A DNA stretch of 64,000 nucleotides, from positions 265,645 to 329,644 of the forward strand of contig NZ_MDER01000031.1 in the NCBI RefSeq assembly GCF_001721045.1, read 5' to 3'. Both the position numbers and the translations under genes were made by a program. The notes beneath the pieces are model-generated. The model saw nothing but the letters and a program-made list of their open reading frames with translations, ran no database searches and was not told the DNA's origin. Positions within the stretch are counted from its first letter, which is position 1. Each line of letters begins with the position of its first letter. Below, one piece after another: positions 8,733 through 16,687 of the stretch. Source of the stretch: Paenibacillus nuruki. Its GTDB lineage: Bacteria > Bacillota > Bacilli > Paenibacillales > Paenibacillaceae.

Positions 8733-8761
8733 AGTATCTGTACAACGGCTATACAGATACT
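8733..8761. repeat. Perfect inverted repeat between receiver 2 and DUF2294 copy B
   Basis: AGTATCTGTA and TACAGATACT, 10 bp each, flank a 9-nt centre. There is no T-run on either side, so it is not a good terminator. It may be a transcription-factor site for copy B, whose start lies 63 bp further on the minus strand. Confidence 0.4.
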
Positions 8762-8778
8762 TGTACATCTGTTTAAAG

Positions 8779-8846
8779 TAAAAGATTTGGCTTGGCAAAC
8801 ATCATTCTTAGTTTACTAATTCGTATTTATAGTTCCAACCGTTACC
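8779..8846 (+). repeat. Diverged copy of the 70-nt dispersed element, overlapping a receiver gene end
   Basis: Read on the plus strand it aligns with the tandem element at 11174-11321: GGCTTGGCAAA, ATCATTCTT, ATTCG, TTTATAG and CCAA occur in the same order and nearly the same spacing. The right half lies within the last codons of the receiver gene on the other strand, so it supplies that protein's C-terminal residues. The hairpin-forming arms of the intact element are largely lost. Confidence 0.5.
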
Positions 8847-9223
8847 GTATTTTTAATTAATTTCACTATTTTTTGTACATCATATGGCTTCGTAATATAC
8901 TTTTCAAATCCTGCATTCAGCCCATTTTTGATATCCGATTCAAAAACACTTGCGCTAACTGCCCAGATCGGAGTAGGTTCTTGAACCATCCATGACTTAA
9001 TTTCTTTCAAAGCTGTAAATCTATCTTGATCGGGTAATCCTATATCTAATAAAATTAACGATAATTTACGCTCTTTAGCAATCTCGATACCTTGTCTAGC
9101 CGTCGTGGCTTCAATTAATTTGAGCGAAGGTAACTTTTTCAAAAAGATATGACGCATCAAGGCTAGATTAATTTCATCATCCTCAATATAAAGAACCTCA
9201 TTTTGTACTTGGTTCATATTCAT
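8816..9223 (-). CDS. Single-domain response regulator (CheY-like), array copy 2
   Basis: 135 residues, a lone receiver. Acidic pocket E14-D15-D16 (YIEDDEIN), phospho-acceptor D60 in LILLDIGLP, switch Ser S90 (WAVSAS), Lys K112 (YITKP). AAGGAGG stands 7 nt before the ATG. The segment IEDD-N-LMRH-KKLPSL is shared with the array receiver at 6619-7011, showing they are duplicates. The C-terminal dozen residues (TVTVGTINTN) differ from copy 1 and are encoded by a decayed copy of the dispersed 70-nt element on the opposite strand. No output domain or kinase is nearby. Confidence 0.9.
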   Translation of the reverse strand: MNMNQVQNEVLYIEDDEINLALMRHIFLKKLPSLKLIEATTARQGIEIAKERKLSLILLDIGLPDQDRFTALKEIKSWMVQEPTPIWAVSASVFESDIKNGLNAGFEKYITKPYDVQKIVKLIKNTVTVGTINTN

Positions 9224-9249
9224 CGATATGCCTCCTTTAAATAAAAATA

Positions 9250-9285
9250 GACCGAAGAAAAGGTAGTTTCACCTGTTCTTCGGCC
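9250..9285 (-). terminator. Hairpin between DUF2294 copy C and receiver 2
   Basis: A 15-bp stem with two mismatches, 6-nt loop, followed on the minus strand by TATTTTTATTT and then AAAGGAGG of the receiver gene. Position, loop and flanking sequence match the hairpin at 7038-7075, so both come from one ancestral DUF2294-hairpin-receiver unit. Confidence 0.65.
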
Positions 9286-9344
9286 TAATTTCAGCGCATA
9301 ATCATGTCTGAATCATTACCGATCATATATTCTTTATCGTTATA

Positions 9345-10019
9345 TTATTTAAACGTATACACAAACGTACTATGATCTAGATCAAAATCCCAATCAATAT
9401 AAATATCCGCCAATTTTTTGTCAAACAATTGACCTAAGTTCGTATTTTTTTTAAGCAATCCTTTTTCTAACTTTCGTTTAGCGACTCTCAATTGCTGTTC
9501 ATATCCCAATTTAAACAGTTCTTTCTCTAGAAGTATGGTTATACCCTTTCGAAAGATAACTAAAATTTTGGAGTTGACCCACCATGAATCAATATAAGAG
9601 CTTCTTTTTTGAACGATGGAAGTGACATCAAGTATCTGATCATGTGCTTCTTGTTTGCCATTATAATCTATAGGTTCTTCAAAATGAGCCGTATCCAAGC
9701 CAACAATAATTCCCGAAGCGTTATGAATACCCCAATCATAATATAACTCATCTACCGTTAGATTTAAATCCTCATTCAAAAAATTCTTTAATTCAGGCAA
9801 CATTGATTTCATGATCAATTCACGAGTGTAACGGAAAGCTTGTTCTTCTTCTTGATTTAACAAAAATTTTTCGACAGGGCTAATAAAATTGTTGAGATGA
9901 AAAATAACGCATTTGCCTGTTACATAGACTGATATAGATTCTGGACCTTTTCCGAAGCGGCTTCTTAATAACTTGGTCGTATAGCTAGTTGCTAAACTAA
10001 CCAGTTGCTGATCATTCAC
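9345..10019 (-). CDS. Double-domain DUF2294 (MpsC-like) protein, copy C
   Basis: 224 residues from GTG 10019, with AGGAG 8 nt upstream. First domain: RFGKGPESI, HLNNFISPVEKFLL, TRELIMKSMLPELK, YYDWGIHNASGII. Second domain: SWWVNSKILVIFRKGITILLEKEL and DIYIDWDFDLDHS. It is the most upstream gene of the array, so the main promoter should lie in 10020-10200. It is followed by the hairpin and receiver 2. No signal peptide or membrane helix. As with its paralogues, a signalling or cofactor-sensing role next to lone receivers is an inference from gene order only. Confidence 0.85.
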   Translation of the reverse strand: MNDQQLVSLATSYTTKLLRSRFGKGPESISVYVTGKCVIFHLNNFISPVEKFLLNQEEEQAFRYTRELIMKSMLPELKNFLNEDLNLTVDELYYDWGIHNASGIIVGLDTAHFEEPIDYNGKQEAHDQILDVTSIVQKRSSYIDSWWVNSKILVIFRKGITILLEKELFKLGYEQQLRVAKRKLEKGLLKKNTNLGQLFDKKLADIYIDWDFDLDHSTFVYTFK

Positions 10020-10230
10020 TAGACACGCTCCTACCTGATCCTATATCTATTCAGTTTCATTAATAAATATAGGTACTACCTTTATTTACAAACAACTTAT
10101 TTTACAATTATAACCAACTTCTCTATCAAAAATATATTTATTAGAATAATTAGTTCTTTTGTACGCATAATATGAATAGTATGATCCACAACTTTTGCTC
10201 ATCACTGTCTATGGTCTTATAAAGAATAGT

Positions 10231-11001
10231 TTAAATTGTAGGCATTACATTACCGCCAGTGACAGGAATATAAGCACCTGTAATATAACTGGCTAGATCA
10301 GAAGCAAGAAAAACTACAACATTGGCGATCTCTTGATCGGTTCCTCTGCGTTGCAAAGGTACCTGACGAATGTACGCACTATCTTGCCTTTCAGAAGGGT
10401 CTATGCCAAGATCACGCTCGCTTAATGTCCAACCAGGAGCGACTTGATTGACTGTAATCTGATGCTCGCCTATTTCTTTGGCAAGAATGCGATAAATCCC
10501 GTCCATACCACGTTTTCCAGCTACATATGCTGATTGCGTCGGTCCATTTTGCATCGCACATTCCGTATTAATCCCGATCATTCTACCGTATCGTTGCTCT
10601 ATCATATGAGGAACGAATACTTTAGCTAGATGGACGGCTTGTAACACCGTTGTCTGGAATTGATCTATATAATCCTGCATATTTTGTTCTAAAATAGATG
10701 TCCATTCATACTGCGAAACAGCATTACCTACAACAATATCAGGCATAACGAAATTTGTCGATAATGTATGCTTCATTTGAACTACATCATCCATGTTCCC
10801 TATATCTGCTTGGACAATAAAAACAGAACGTCCTAGCTGCTGCAATTCTTGTTGTAACAACGAAGCTTGTTCTTGATTACGAAAATAATGAAGAATCAGA
10901 TTAGCACCACTTTGAGCCAATGTACGTGCCATAACACGACCTAACTGACCTGTTGCTCCTGTGACTAATGCTGTTTTACCACTCAAATCGATCGCAATCA
11001 T
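10231..11001 (-). CDS. SDR family oxidoreductase (FabG-like)
   Basis: 256 residues. Rossmann cofactor motif TGATGQLGR near residue 15 (a variant of TGxxxGIG), NADP-type Arg/Asn region HYFRNQEQ, and the catalytic Tyr-Lys pair in SAYVAGKRG. The residue 13 before that Tyr, normally Ser, reads as Thr (INTEC), which may slow or alter catalysis. The C-terminus GAYIPVTGGN is typical of classical SDRs. GGAGG precedes the ATG. It stands alone, between the DUF2294 array and the repeat-led secreted protein. Substrate unknown. Confidence 0.85.
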   Translation of the reverse strand: MIAIDLSGKTALVTGATGQLGRVMARTLAQSGANLILHYFRNQEQASLLQQELQQLGRSVFIVQADIGNMDDVVQMKHTLSTNFVMPDIVVGNAVSQYEWTSILEQNMQDYIDQFQTTVLQAVHLAKVFVPHMIEQRYGRMIGINTECAMQNGPTQSAYVAGKRGMDGIYRILAKEIGEHQITVNQVAPGWTLSERDLGIDPSERQDSAYIRQVPLQRRGTDQEIANVVVFLASDLASYITGAYIPVTGGNVMPTI

Positions 11002-11173
11002 AAGGTGCCTCCCTATACTTCTACTTTTAGCTTAATAGGTCTTAGCGTTGTGGCATAATTCATTATTTATACAGATGTTAGAAATTATAGTATAAAAATA
11101 GGATCAAGTCCAAACCCTATAGAAATGATGCTCAAACGATATAGTACGGAATTACTTTATTTGGTAAAATGAT

Positions 11174-11250
11174 TAAGATTATGGTGTTTTGCTTGGCAAA
11201 AATCATTCTTTTATTTGATTCGGTCGCGTTTATAGGGCCAAACGCTGAGG
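11174..11250 (+). repeat. Dispersed 70-nt element, tandem copy 1
   Basis: 77 nt beginning TAAGAT and ending CGCTGAGG. It contains a small hairpin TTTTGC-TTG-GCAAAA and, 3', GCGTTT and AAACGC enclosing an 8-nt loop (ATAGGGCC). The last 33 nt are identical to those of copy 2. It abuts copy 2 with no spacer. Confidence 0.8.
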
Positions 11251-11321
11251 TAAGATATTTTGCTTTGCAAAAATCATTTTTTCATTTTATTCGGTCGCGT
11301 TTATAGGGCCAAACGCTGAGG
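11251..11321 (+). repeat. Dispersed 70-nt element, tandem copy 2
   Basis: 71 nt beginning TAAGAT. Same two hairpins as copy 1 (TTTTGC-TTT-GCAAAA, then GCGTTT/AAACGC). Its last bases form part of the GAGGAGG ribosome binding site of the next gene, so the 3' hairpin could open or close translation. It does not match any riboswitch class I know (GEMM, preQ1, fluoride, THF, guanidine considered). Confidence 0.8.
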
Positions 11322-11331
11322 AGGAATGAAG

Positions 11332-12600
11332 TTGAATAGGATAGTTAAATTGGGGTTGTGTCATACTTTGTTGATGGGTAGTCTTGTTATGCCTGTATTG
11401 CCGTTTACCTCTTCGGTAGCTCAAGCTGCTACAAGTGGTGGGGTGAGCATTATGTTGGATGGGTATGCTTTGCCTTTTCCTGTTCAGCCTGTCGCTATTA
11501 AAGGGACAACGATGGTTCCATTCCGTGCGATATCAGAAGCGCTAGGGATTAACGTACATTGGAATCAAGCTTCCAAAACGATTACAGCTACCAAAAAAGA
11601 AGCTACTACTACTAAAAAAGTCGTTTTAACGATGGGCAGTACACAAGCTACAGTCGATGGCAAAACTGTTTCTTTAGCGTTAGCACCACAGACGATTAGT
11701 AACAATACAATGATTCCACTCAGCTTCTTCAGTCAGCAATTCGGAGCAGGTGTGCAATGGAACCAAGCTACGAAGACTGTCTCGATTACGTCTCCTCAAG
11801 AAGATCTGTATACGATGGGATTCTACGCATTATCTTCATATGATGAGCGTGCGATGATTCCTGATTTTGATACGATGGCATTTGGTTGGAGTCGTATTGA
11901 TCTGAATGGGAAATTCACGATTGCTGATACAGGCAAAGAATATCGCTGGCCTCAATCCGCAGGTGCTGATACACCAGAGTCGATTATTCAGAATACCGCA
12001 ACACAAGGCACTTCACCTTATCTGATGGTCTATGCTGTTGACGGACATGGCGAATTGACCAAGAATCTGGAAGATCTTACACTACAGCAACAAACGATCA
12101 AAGGTATTGTCGATACCGCTACGCAAAAAGGATTTAAAGGAATTGTACTCGATTTCGAAGGCTTAGGATTAACCGGAGATAAGCTTCAAGCGCAGAAAGA
12201 CTATAATGCATTTATCAAAAACATAGCTACTCAAGCTCATCAAAAAAATCTTAAATTAACCGTTGTGCTTCACCCACTTAACAGCTCTTATCAAGGATAT
12301 GATTATCGCACTTTAGGTACGTTAGCAGATGATATTATTATTATGGCATATGCTTATGATAATGAAAAAAGCCCTGAACCCCTTGTCAAAGTCGATGAAG
12401 CCATCACATTAGCATTAAAACAGATCAATAAAAATAAGCTGATTCTAGGTATTTCTTTAGGTAGCGAAAATGCTGATTCGGTCAATTCCAAAATCGGTCT
12501 AGCCAAACGTTATGATCTCAAAGGCATCTCGATCTGGCGATTAGGTATTGTAGGTCAAGCCGCATGGAATACTATGCATGAATCTATCGAGTTCAAATAA
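11332..12600 (+). CDS. Secreted stalk-domain protein with GH18-like catalytic domain
   Basis: 422 residues from TTG 11332. An in-frame ATG six bases earlier sits only 1 nt after GGAGG, whereas the TTG has 7-nt spacing, so TTG is preferred. A signal peptide ends near SVAQAA. Residues about 35-150 form a copper amine oxidase N-terminal-type (stalk) domain: VPFRAISEALGINVHWNQASKTI and a second IPLSFFSQQFGAGVQWNQATKTV repeat. The rest resembles the GH18 / spore-cortex YaaH type barrel, with the catalytic strand FKGIVLDFEG (Glu as acid). Cell-wall or chitin-like glycan hydrolysis is likely. The gene is led by the tandem 70-nt element. Confidence 0.8.
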   Translation: MNRIVKLGLCHTLLMGSLVMPVLPFTSSVAQAATSGGVSIMLDGYALPFPVQPVAIKGTTMVPFRAISEALGINVHWNQASKTITATKKEATTTKKVVLTMGSTQATVDGKTVSLALAPQTISNNTMIPLSFFSQQFGAGVQWNQATKTVSITSPQEDLYTMGFYALSSYDERAMIPDFDTMAFGWSRIDLNGKFTIADTGKEYRWPQSAGADTPESIIQNTATQGTSPYLMVYAVDGHGELTKNLEDLTLQQQTIKGIVDTATQKGFKGIVLDFEGLGLTGDKLQAQKDYNAFIKNIATQAHQKNLKLTVVLHPLNSSYQGYDYRTLGTLADDIIIMAYAYDNEKSPEPLVKVDEAITLALKQINKNKLILGISLGSENADSVNSKIGLAKRYDLKGISIWRLGIVGQAAWNTMHESIEFK

Positions 12601-12618
12601 GCTTAATATCTATTATTC

Positions 12619-12660
12619 AAAAAGCTTTTTCCTTATGTTTAGGAGAAAGCTTTTTTATTT
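12619..12660 (+). terminator. Terminator after the stalk/GH18 gene
   Basis: Stem of about 15 bp (AAAAAGCTTTTTCCT with AGGAGAAAGCTTTTTT), 7-nt loop, ending in a run of T. Confidence 0.8.
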
Positions 12661-12753
12661 AAATGATTATAATACATCCATTCATTCTCACGTTGTTATA
12701 TGTTATATTGATACCCGTACTTATTTTCAGATCAAATAAAAGGAGATGTTACA

Positions 12754-13335
12754 GTGAAAAGTATAGCTATATTTTGCGGATCAAATGATGGAGCATTATC
12801 CGCTTATCGAGAACATGCTATCGCTTTAGGACATGAGCTAGCTAATCGTGGCATTACACTGATCTATGGTGGGGCTAGTGTAGGATTGATGGGTGCAGTA
12901 GCTGATGCTGTTTTAGAAAAAGGAGGTAACGTGATCGGAATATTACCTCATTTTCTCCAGACTCGTGAAATCGCCCATAAACATCTGACTGAATTGATCG
13001 TTGTCGATTCTATGCATGAACGCAAAGCCAAAATGGCAGAAATGTCGGATGGATTTATCGTGTTACCCGGTGGTCCTGGTACGATGGAAGAATACTTCGA
13101 GATTTTTACATGGGCGCAATTAGGATTGCATGAGAAACCTTGTGGACTGATGAATATAGAGCATTATTATGATCCATTAGTTGCCCTTTTCGATCAGATG
13201 GCGAATCAACGATTTATGCAACAAAAGTATCGAGAAATGGTAATCGTCGATACCACTCCTGAAGGCATACTGGATCAATTTGCTCATTATAAGCATCCAT
13301 CGGTCAAAACGTATCTGACTGAAGATCGTACATAA
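12754..13335 (+). CDS. LOG family / TIGR00730 nucleotide phosphoribohydrolase
   Basis: 193 residues from a GTG at 12754, with AAAGGAG 8 nt before it. The two signatures of the family are present: the nucleotide-binding GGASVGLMGAVADA and the PGGxGTxxE motif (VLPGGPGTMEEYFEIFTWAQLG). Family members cleave N6-modified or plain purine 5'-monophosphates (cytokinin riboside 5'-monophosphate phosphoribohydrolase, LOG; YvdD in B. subtilis). Also fits the older label of lysine decarboxylase-like, which is misleading as there is no PLP site. Cytosolic, single gene, followed by its own terminator. Confidence 0.9.
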   Translation: MKSIAIFCGSNDGALSAYREHAIALGHELANRGITLIYGGASVGLMGAVADAVLEKGGNVIGILPHFLQTREIAHKHLTELIVVDSMHERKAKMAEMSDGFIVLPGGPGTMEEYFEIFTWAQLGLHEKPCGLMNIEHYYDPLVALFDQMANQRFMQQKYREMVIVDTTPEGILDQFAHYKHPSVKTYLTEDRT

Positions 13336-13357
13336 ATAATGATGTATCTATAAAAAT

Positions 13358-13399
13358 AAAGAAGCAGCATCGTCCCTATTCGGAATGATCTGCTTCTTT
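13358..13399. terminator. Terminator between LOG gene and MFS gene
   Basis: Arms AAAGAAGCAG and CTGCTTCTTT with an inner pairing and about 20 nt between, T-rich on both outer sides. It lies between convergent genes and probably serves both. Confidence 0.65.
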
Positions 13400-13410
13400 G
13401 TTAGATACCC

Positions 13411-14595
13411 TTATTGTTTTCTCCATCTCGCAATACTCCAGATGAGCAGTGACAACAGCATAAAGACTCCGCCGGATAGACTCACAGCACTCCAACCGCC
13501 GATTTTCCACATATAACTACTTACGGACGAGCCGATTGCTCCACCGAGAAATGTACTCACCATCAACACCGTATTCAGACGGCTACGTGCACTATCATTT
13601 AAAGCATAGATCCGGGCTTGGTTAGAAACTTGTGCTCCTTGCACGCCTAGATCCAGTAGGACGATTCCGATCATAAGACCGATTAAGCTACCACCCCACC
13701 AGCCGAAAAAGGCAAAGGAAATCAGCGTGATCGTTATCATACACCCTATAATCCATTTGGGTTGTATACGATCTGCGATACGTCCCACTACAGGAGCACC
13801 TAATGCACCGACCACGCCCACCAGTCCGAATAAGCCTGCAATCTGACTACTATAATGATAAGGCTCTCCTTCAAGGTAAAAGCTAAGCGATGTCCAGAAT
13901 ACACTAAATGAAGCAAAATTCAGCGCACCAATCAGTGCACCTTCACGTAGCACAGCATACTGGCGAATCAATCCACCCATGGATACGACCAGTTCGCGAT
14001 ATGTCGATTTCATCAATGGCTCTACATGAGGTAATTTGCGTCGTAAAACGAGAAACAGGATGAACATTAAGATTGCTGCTATACCATACATCCAGCGCCA
14101 TCCCCATGTGCCACCGATTAATCCTGAGATTGTTCGAGCTAGCAAGATGCCGAATAATAATCCACTCATCACGGTTCCGATTACTTTACCCCGCTGTTCC
14201 GGTGTAGCCAGTTGAGCTGAGAAAGGAACTAAAATCTGCGGAACAACAGTAGTCAGCCCTATCGCAAAGCTAGCAATATACATCCACACAATATGAGTAG
14301 AAACTGCCGCCGCTAACAGCGAGATCGTAACCAAAATCAACAAGGTTGAAATAAGCTTACGTCGCTCTCGAATATCACCTAAAGGTACAAATAGCAACAT
14401 CCCTAACGCATATCCAATCTGTGTAAACGTAGAGATATATCCTGCTCGATCCCGACTAATACCGAATGAAGTCGCCATATCTGCAAGCAGTGGCTGATTA
14501 TAGTATAAGTTAGCCACTGCTAACCCTGACGCAATCGCCATAATCCATAATAAACTTTGGCGGAGCACAAATGGTTGTGATTGTTCTGTATTCAT
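13411..14595 (-). CDS. MFS transporter (12 TM)
   Basis: 394 residues from ATG 14595, which has AAGGGG upstream; a start 21 bp earlier has none. Hydrophobic throughout with 12 predicted helices. The N-terminal segment ANLYYNQPLLADMATSFG is a hallmark of one subfamily of drug:H+ (DHA1-like) exporters, and the loop 2-3 motif appears as GDIRERRKLI (the MFS signature GDxxxRR). The conserved VGRIADR lies in the second half. Exported substrate unknown. It is a single gene on its strand; a hairpin at 14693-14743 separates it from the Gfo/Idh operon. Confidence 0.85.
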   Translation of the reverse strand: MNTEQSQPFVLRQSLLWIMAIASGLAVANLYYNQPLLADMATSFGISRDRAGYISTFTQIGYALGMLLFVPLGDIRERRKLISTLLILVTISLLAAAVSTHIVWMYIASFAIGLTTVVPQILVPFSAQLATPEQRGKVIGTVMSGLLFGILLARTISGLIGGTWGWRWMYGIAAILMFILFLVLRRKLPHVEPLMKSTYRELVVSMGGLIRQYAVLREGALIGALNFASFSVFWTSLSFYLEGEPYHYSSQIAGLFGLVGVVGALGAPVVGRIADRIQPKWIIGCMITITLISFAFFGWWGGSLIGLMIGIVLLDLGVQGAQVSNQARIYALNDSARSRLNTVLMVSTFLGGAIGSSVSSYMWKIGGWSAVSLSGGVFMLLSLLIWSIARWRKQ

Positions 14596-14692
14596 AAGCG
14601 ACCCCTTTATATTCATTTTCGCTTTATGATTATACCTTATAATTCAATTAATGATATTCAAAATTTGGTATATCCTTTTACAGTCCAAACAA

Positions 14693-14743
14693 AAAACTAT
14701 ATTCTATATAGCGCTATCTCAAACGCTATCTGAATATAGTTTT
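14693..14743 (-). terminator. Terminator after the Gfo/Idh gene
   Basis: 12-bp arms AAAACTATATTC and GAATATAGTTTT with an inner AGCG/CGCT pairing; 39 bp past the stop of the oxidoreductase, followed on the minus strand by TTTGTTTGG. Confidence 0.6.
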
Positions 14744-14781
14744 AATGATTCTATAATTTTGAATATGAAAATAATCTAGAA

Positions 14782-15813
14782 TTAGGCTAGAATCTGAGTC
14801 ACACTCACTTTGTCTCCTGCACGATCTGCTGACAACATCTCTGCCTCAACCAATTGTAATGAACGAAGTGTACTTTCAGGTGTTGCTTGTGACATCGGTT
14901 GCCCCTCTATGAGACATTCTATAAAATAACGAAGTTGACGATAATATCCTCGATCTGATGATAATTCAGCAGTATAACCTGTACTATTATTCGGATTGAC
15001 TTGCACCATATCGTTGATAAAGACAAGATTACCTTGTTCAAAATTGACCCGATAGCTCATCTCAAATCCATAATCCCCTTGTAGTGTCCAATCGACTTGA
15101 GCGTTAACCACTTTGCCATCTGCATAGATATAATTGGTCGATACCACATCATACCCACTACCCGGAACAACATTTCGTGCTATTGAAGAGACATGCTCAG
15201 GCAAGCCAAAAACCCACTGAATCATATCGACATCATGAATATGCATATCTAGCATCGCTCCACCACTACGCTCTTTCTCGACAAACCATCCTTTAGGTGT
15301 TGCTCCGCCACGGAAAAATGTAGCACTGATCACTTGCCCCAACGATTGCTCGGTCACCACTTTTTGTAAATATTCATAAGCAGGCCAGAAGCGCAGACAT
15401 TGCCCGATCATCAACTGCTTCTGATGAGCATGAGCCGCATCTACCATTTGTTGACCAGCAGACGTATGAATCGCCATCGGCTTTTCACAGAATACATGGT
15501 ATCCACGGGCAAGAAGATCGCAAGCAATCGGAGCATGCAGGTCTGTTGGTAAAGTCAGATCAATCACATCCAATGACTCATCAGCCAGCATTTTCTCCAG
15601 ATCATCATATAAATGGTAAGCCGATAGATCCATTTCTGCGTGATCTGTATCTGTTGCTATATTACCTGTCACGTTCTCATACTTTAATTCTTCAATACGT
15701 ATATCGCAAATGGCTACAAGCTGTACATCTACACCTTCTGCTGCGAGCCGAACATAATTTTCAAAATGCATATGTCCCATCATTCCAAAACCAACCAATC
15801 CTACTTTCACCAT
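14782..15813 (-). CDS. Gfo/Idh/MocA family oxidoreductase
   Basis: 343 residues. N-terminal NAD(P)-binding motif VGLVGFGMMGHMH; the EKP motif is present in FCEKPMAIHTSAG, and a catalytic-type HIHDVDMIQW carries the His/Asp pair of the C-terminal sugar-binding domain. This family oxidises or reduces sugars, inositols and their derivatives. GGAGG precedes the ATG. It lies 14 bp after the isomerase/epimerase gene in the same operon, so the two probably act on one carbohydrate. The AraC-type regulator transcribed away from the operon is the likely controller. Confidence 0.9.
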   Translation of the reverse strand: MVKVGLVGFGMMGHMHFENYVRLAAEGVDVQLVAICDIRIEELKYENVTGNIATDTDHAEMDLSAYHLYDDLEKMLADESLDVIDLTLPTDLHAPIACDLLARGYHVFCEKPMAIHTSAGQQMVDAAHAHQKQLMIGQCLRFWPAYEYLQKVVTEQSLGQVISATFFRGGATPKGWFVEKERSGGAMLDMHIHDVDMIQWVFGLPEHVSSIARNVVPGSGYDVVSTNYIYADGKVVNAQVDWTLQGDYGFEMSYRVNFEQGNLVFINDMVQVNPNNSTGYTAELSSDRGYYRQLRYFIECLIEGQPMSQATPESTLRSLQLVEAEMLSADRAGDKVSVTQILA

Positions 15814-15827
15814 AATTGATTCCTCCT

Positions 15828-16664
15828 TTATGCTAAAATTGCATCCATTGAATAAGACGTATTGTAAATGATTTGATTCGAATGGTATTTGTAGGCAGGG
15901 ATCATTTCAGCAGTCACGTAGTTGGTATAGCCTATTTTACGCAGAGCGGCAACAACAGCAGGATAATTAACATCACCGGCTAACAAATCAACAAACCCTG
16001 CAAGTCCACCTACTTCACGTCGATAGTCTTTGAAATGTACCTTTTTGATATATTGCCCTAGAATCGCTATCCAGTGTTCAGGATAACCTGAATAGACTAC
16101 ATTGCCGACATCGAAATAAGAGCCAACATAATCAGAATGAATCTCATCTAGAAATGTTTTCATTTCAAGCGGTGAAAGCAAAAACTTATTCCATACATTT
16201 TCAATACCGATCTGTACACCGATATCTTGCGCTTCTTTGGACAATGTACTGATTGCTTCAAGTGCTCGCTCGTAGGCGATATTATAAGCAACAACAGCAT
16301 AATCAGGGATAAAGTCTACTCCCACACCTCCCGGAATCACTAGAATCGTATCTACTTCTAGTGCAGCGGCTACTTCCAATTGCTTACGACAAATATCGAT
16401 AGCTTGCTGCCGAGTCGCTGGGTCATCGCTAGTCATCGCATATTCCCAATATAGCCCTGTCGCTAATCCACTAATTTCTAAGCCTTCACTTGTCACTGTT
16501 TCACGAATCGCTGACAATTGTGAATCGGTAACATCTAGCCCTAATTCTCCTTCAGAATTAAGTGATAATTCGATCCCTGCAAAGCCTGCATCTTTTGCGA
16601 TGTGTGCGCATTCTGCAATACTTAATTGATCCGAGAACGACCAGATATTGATTCCTTTTTTCAC
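15828..16664 (-). CDS. Sugar phosphate isomerase/epimerase (xylose-isomerase-like TIM barrel)
   Basis: 278 residues from GTG 16664 with GGAGG 7 nt upstream. The metal-binding residues of the AP-endonuclease-2/xylose isomerase-like fold are visible in order: Glu in QIGIENVWNKF, Asp in SYFDVGNV, His in KKVHFKDYR and Glu in VTAEMIP. Similar proteins are L-ribulose-5-phosphate 3-epimerases (UlaE/SgaU), IolE/IolI-like enzymes and 3-keto-sugar isomerases. The FKDYRR segment favours the UlaE-like side, but substrate cannot be fixed. First gene of a two-gene operon with the Gfo/Idh oxidoreductase. Confidence 0.87.
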   Translation of the reverse strand: MKKGINIWSFSDQLSIAECAHIAKDAGFAGIELSLNSEGELGLDVTDSQLSAIRETVTSEGLEISGLATGLYWEYAMTSDDPATRQQAIDICRKQLEVAAALEVDTILVIPGGVGVDFIPDYAVVAYNIAYERALEAISTLSKEAQDIGVQIGIENVWNKFLLSPLEMKTFLDEIHSDYVGSYFDVGNVVYSGYPEHWIAILGQYIKKVHFKDYRREVGGLAGFVDLLAGDVNYPAVVAALRKIGYTNYVTAEMIPAYKYHSNQIIYNTSYSMDAILA

Positions 16665-16687
16665 AATACCGCCTCCGATATATAGTT

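Larger units (their letters stand above)
11002..11331. other. Intergenic region with tandem leader element
   Basis: 330 bp between divergent genes. The right half (11174-11321) is a tandem repeat described separately; the left half (11002-11173) must hold both promoters. No coding sequence is seen. Confidence 0.7.

Noticed and set aside
11174..11321. Known riboswitch (GEMM-I, fluoride, preQ1, THF or guanidine) for the tandem leader
   Set aside because: None of the conserved cores of those classes can be found; the leader is therefore reported as unassigned.
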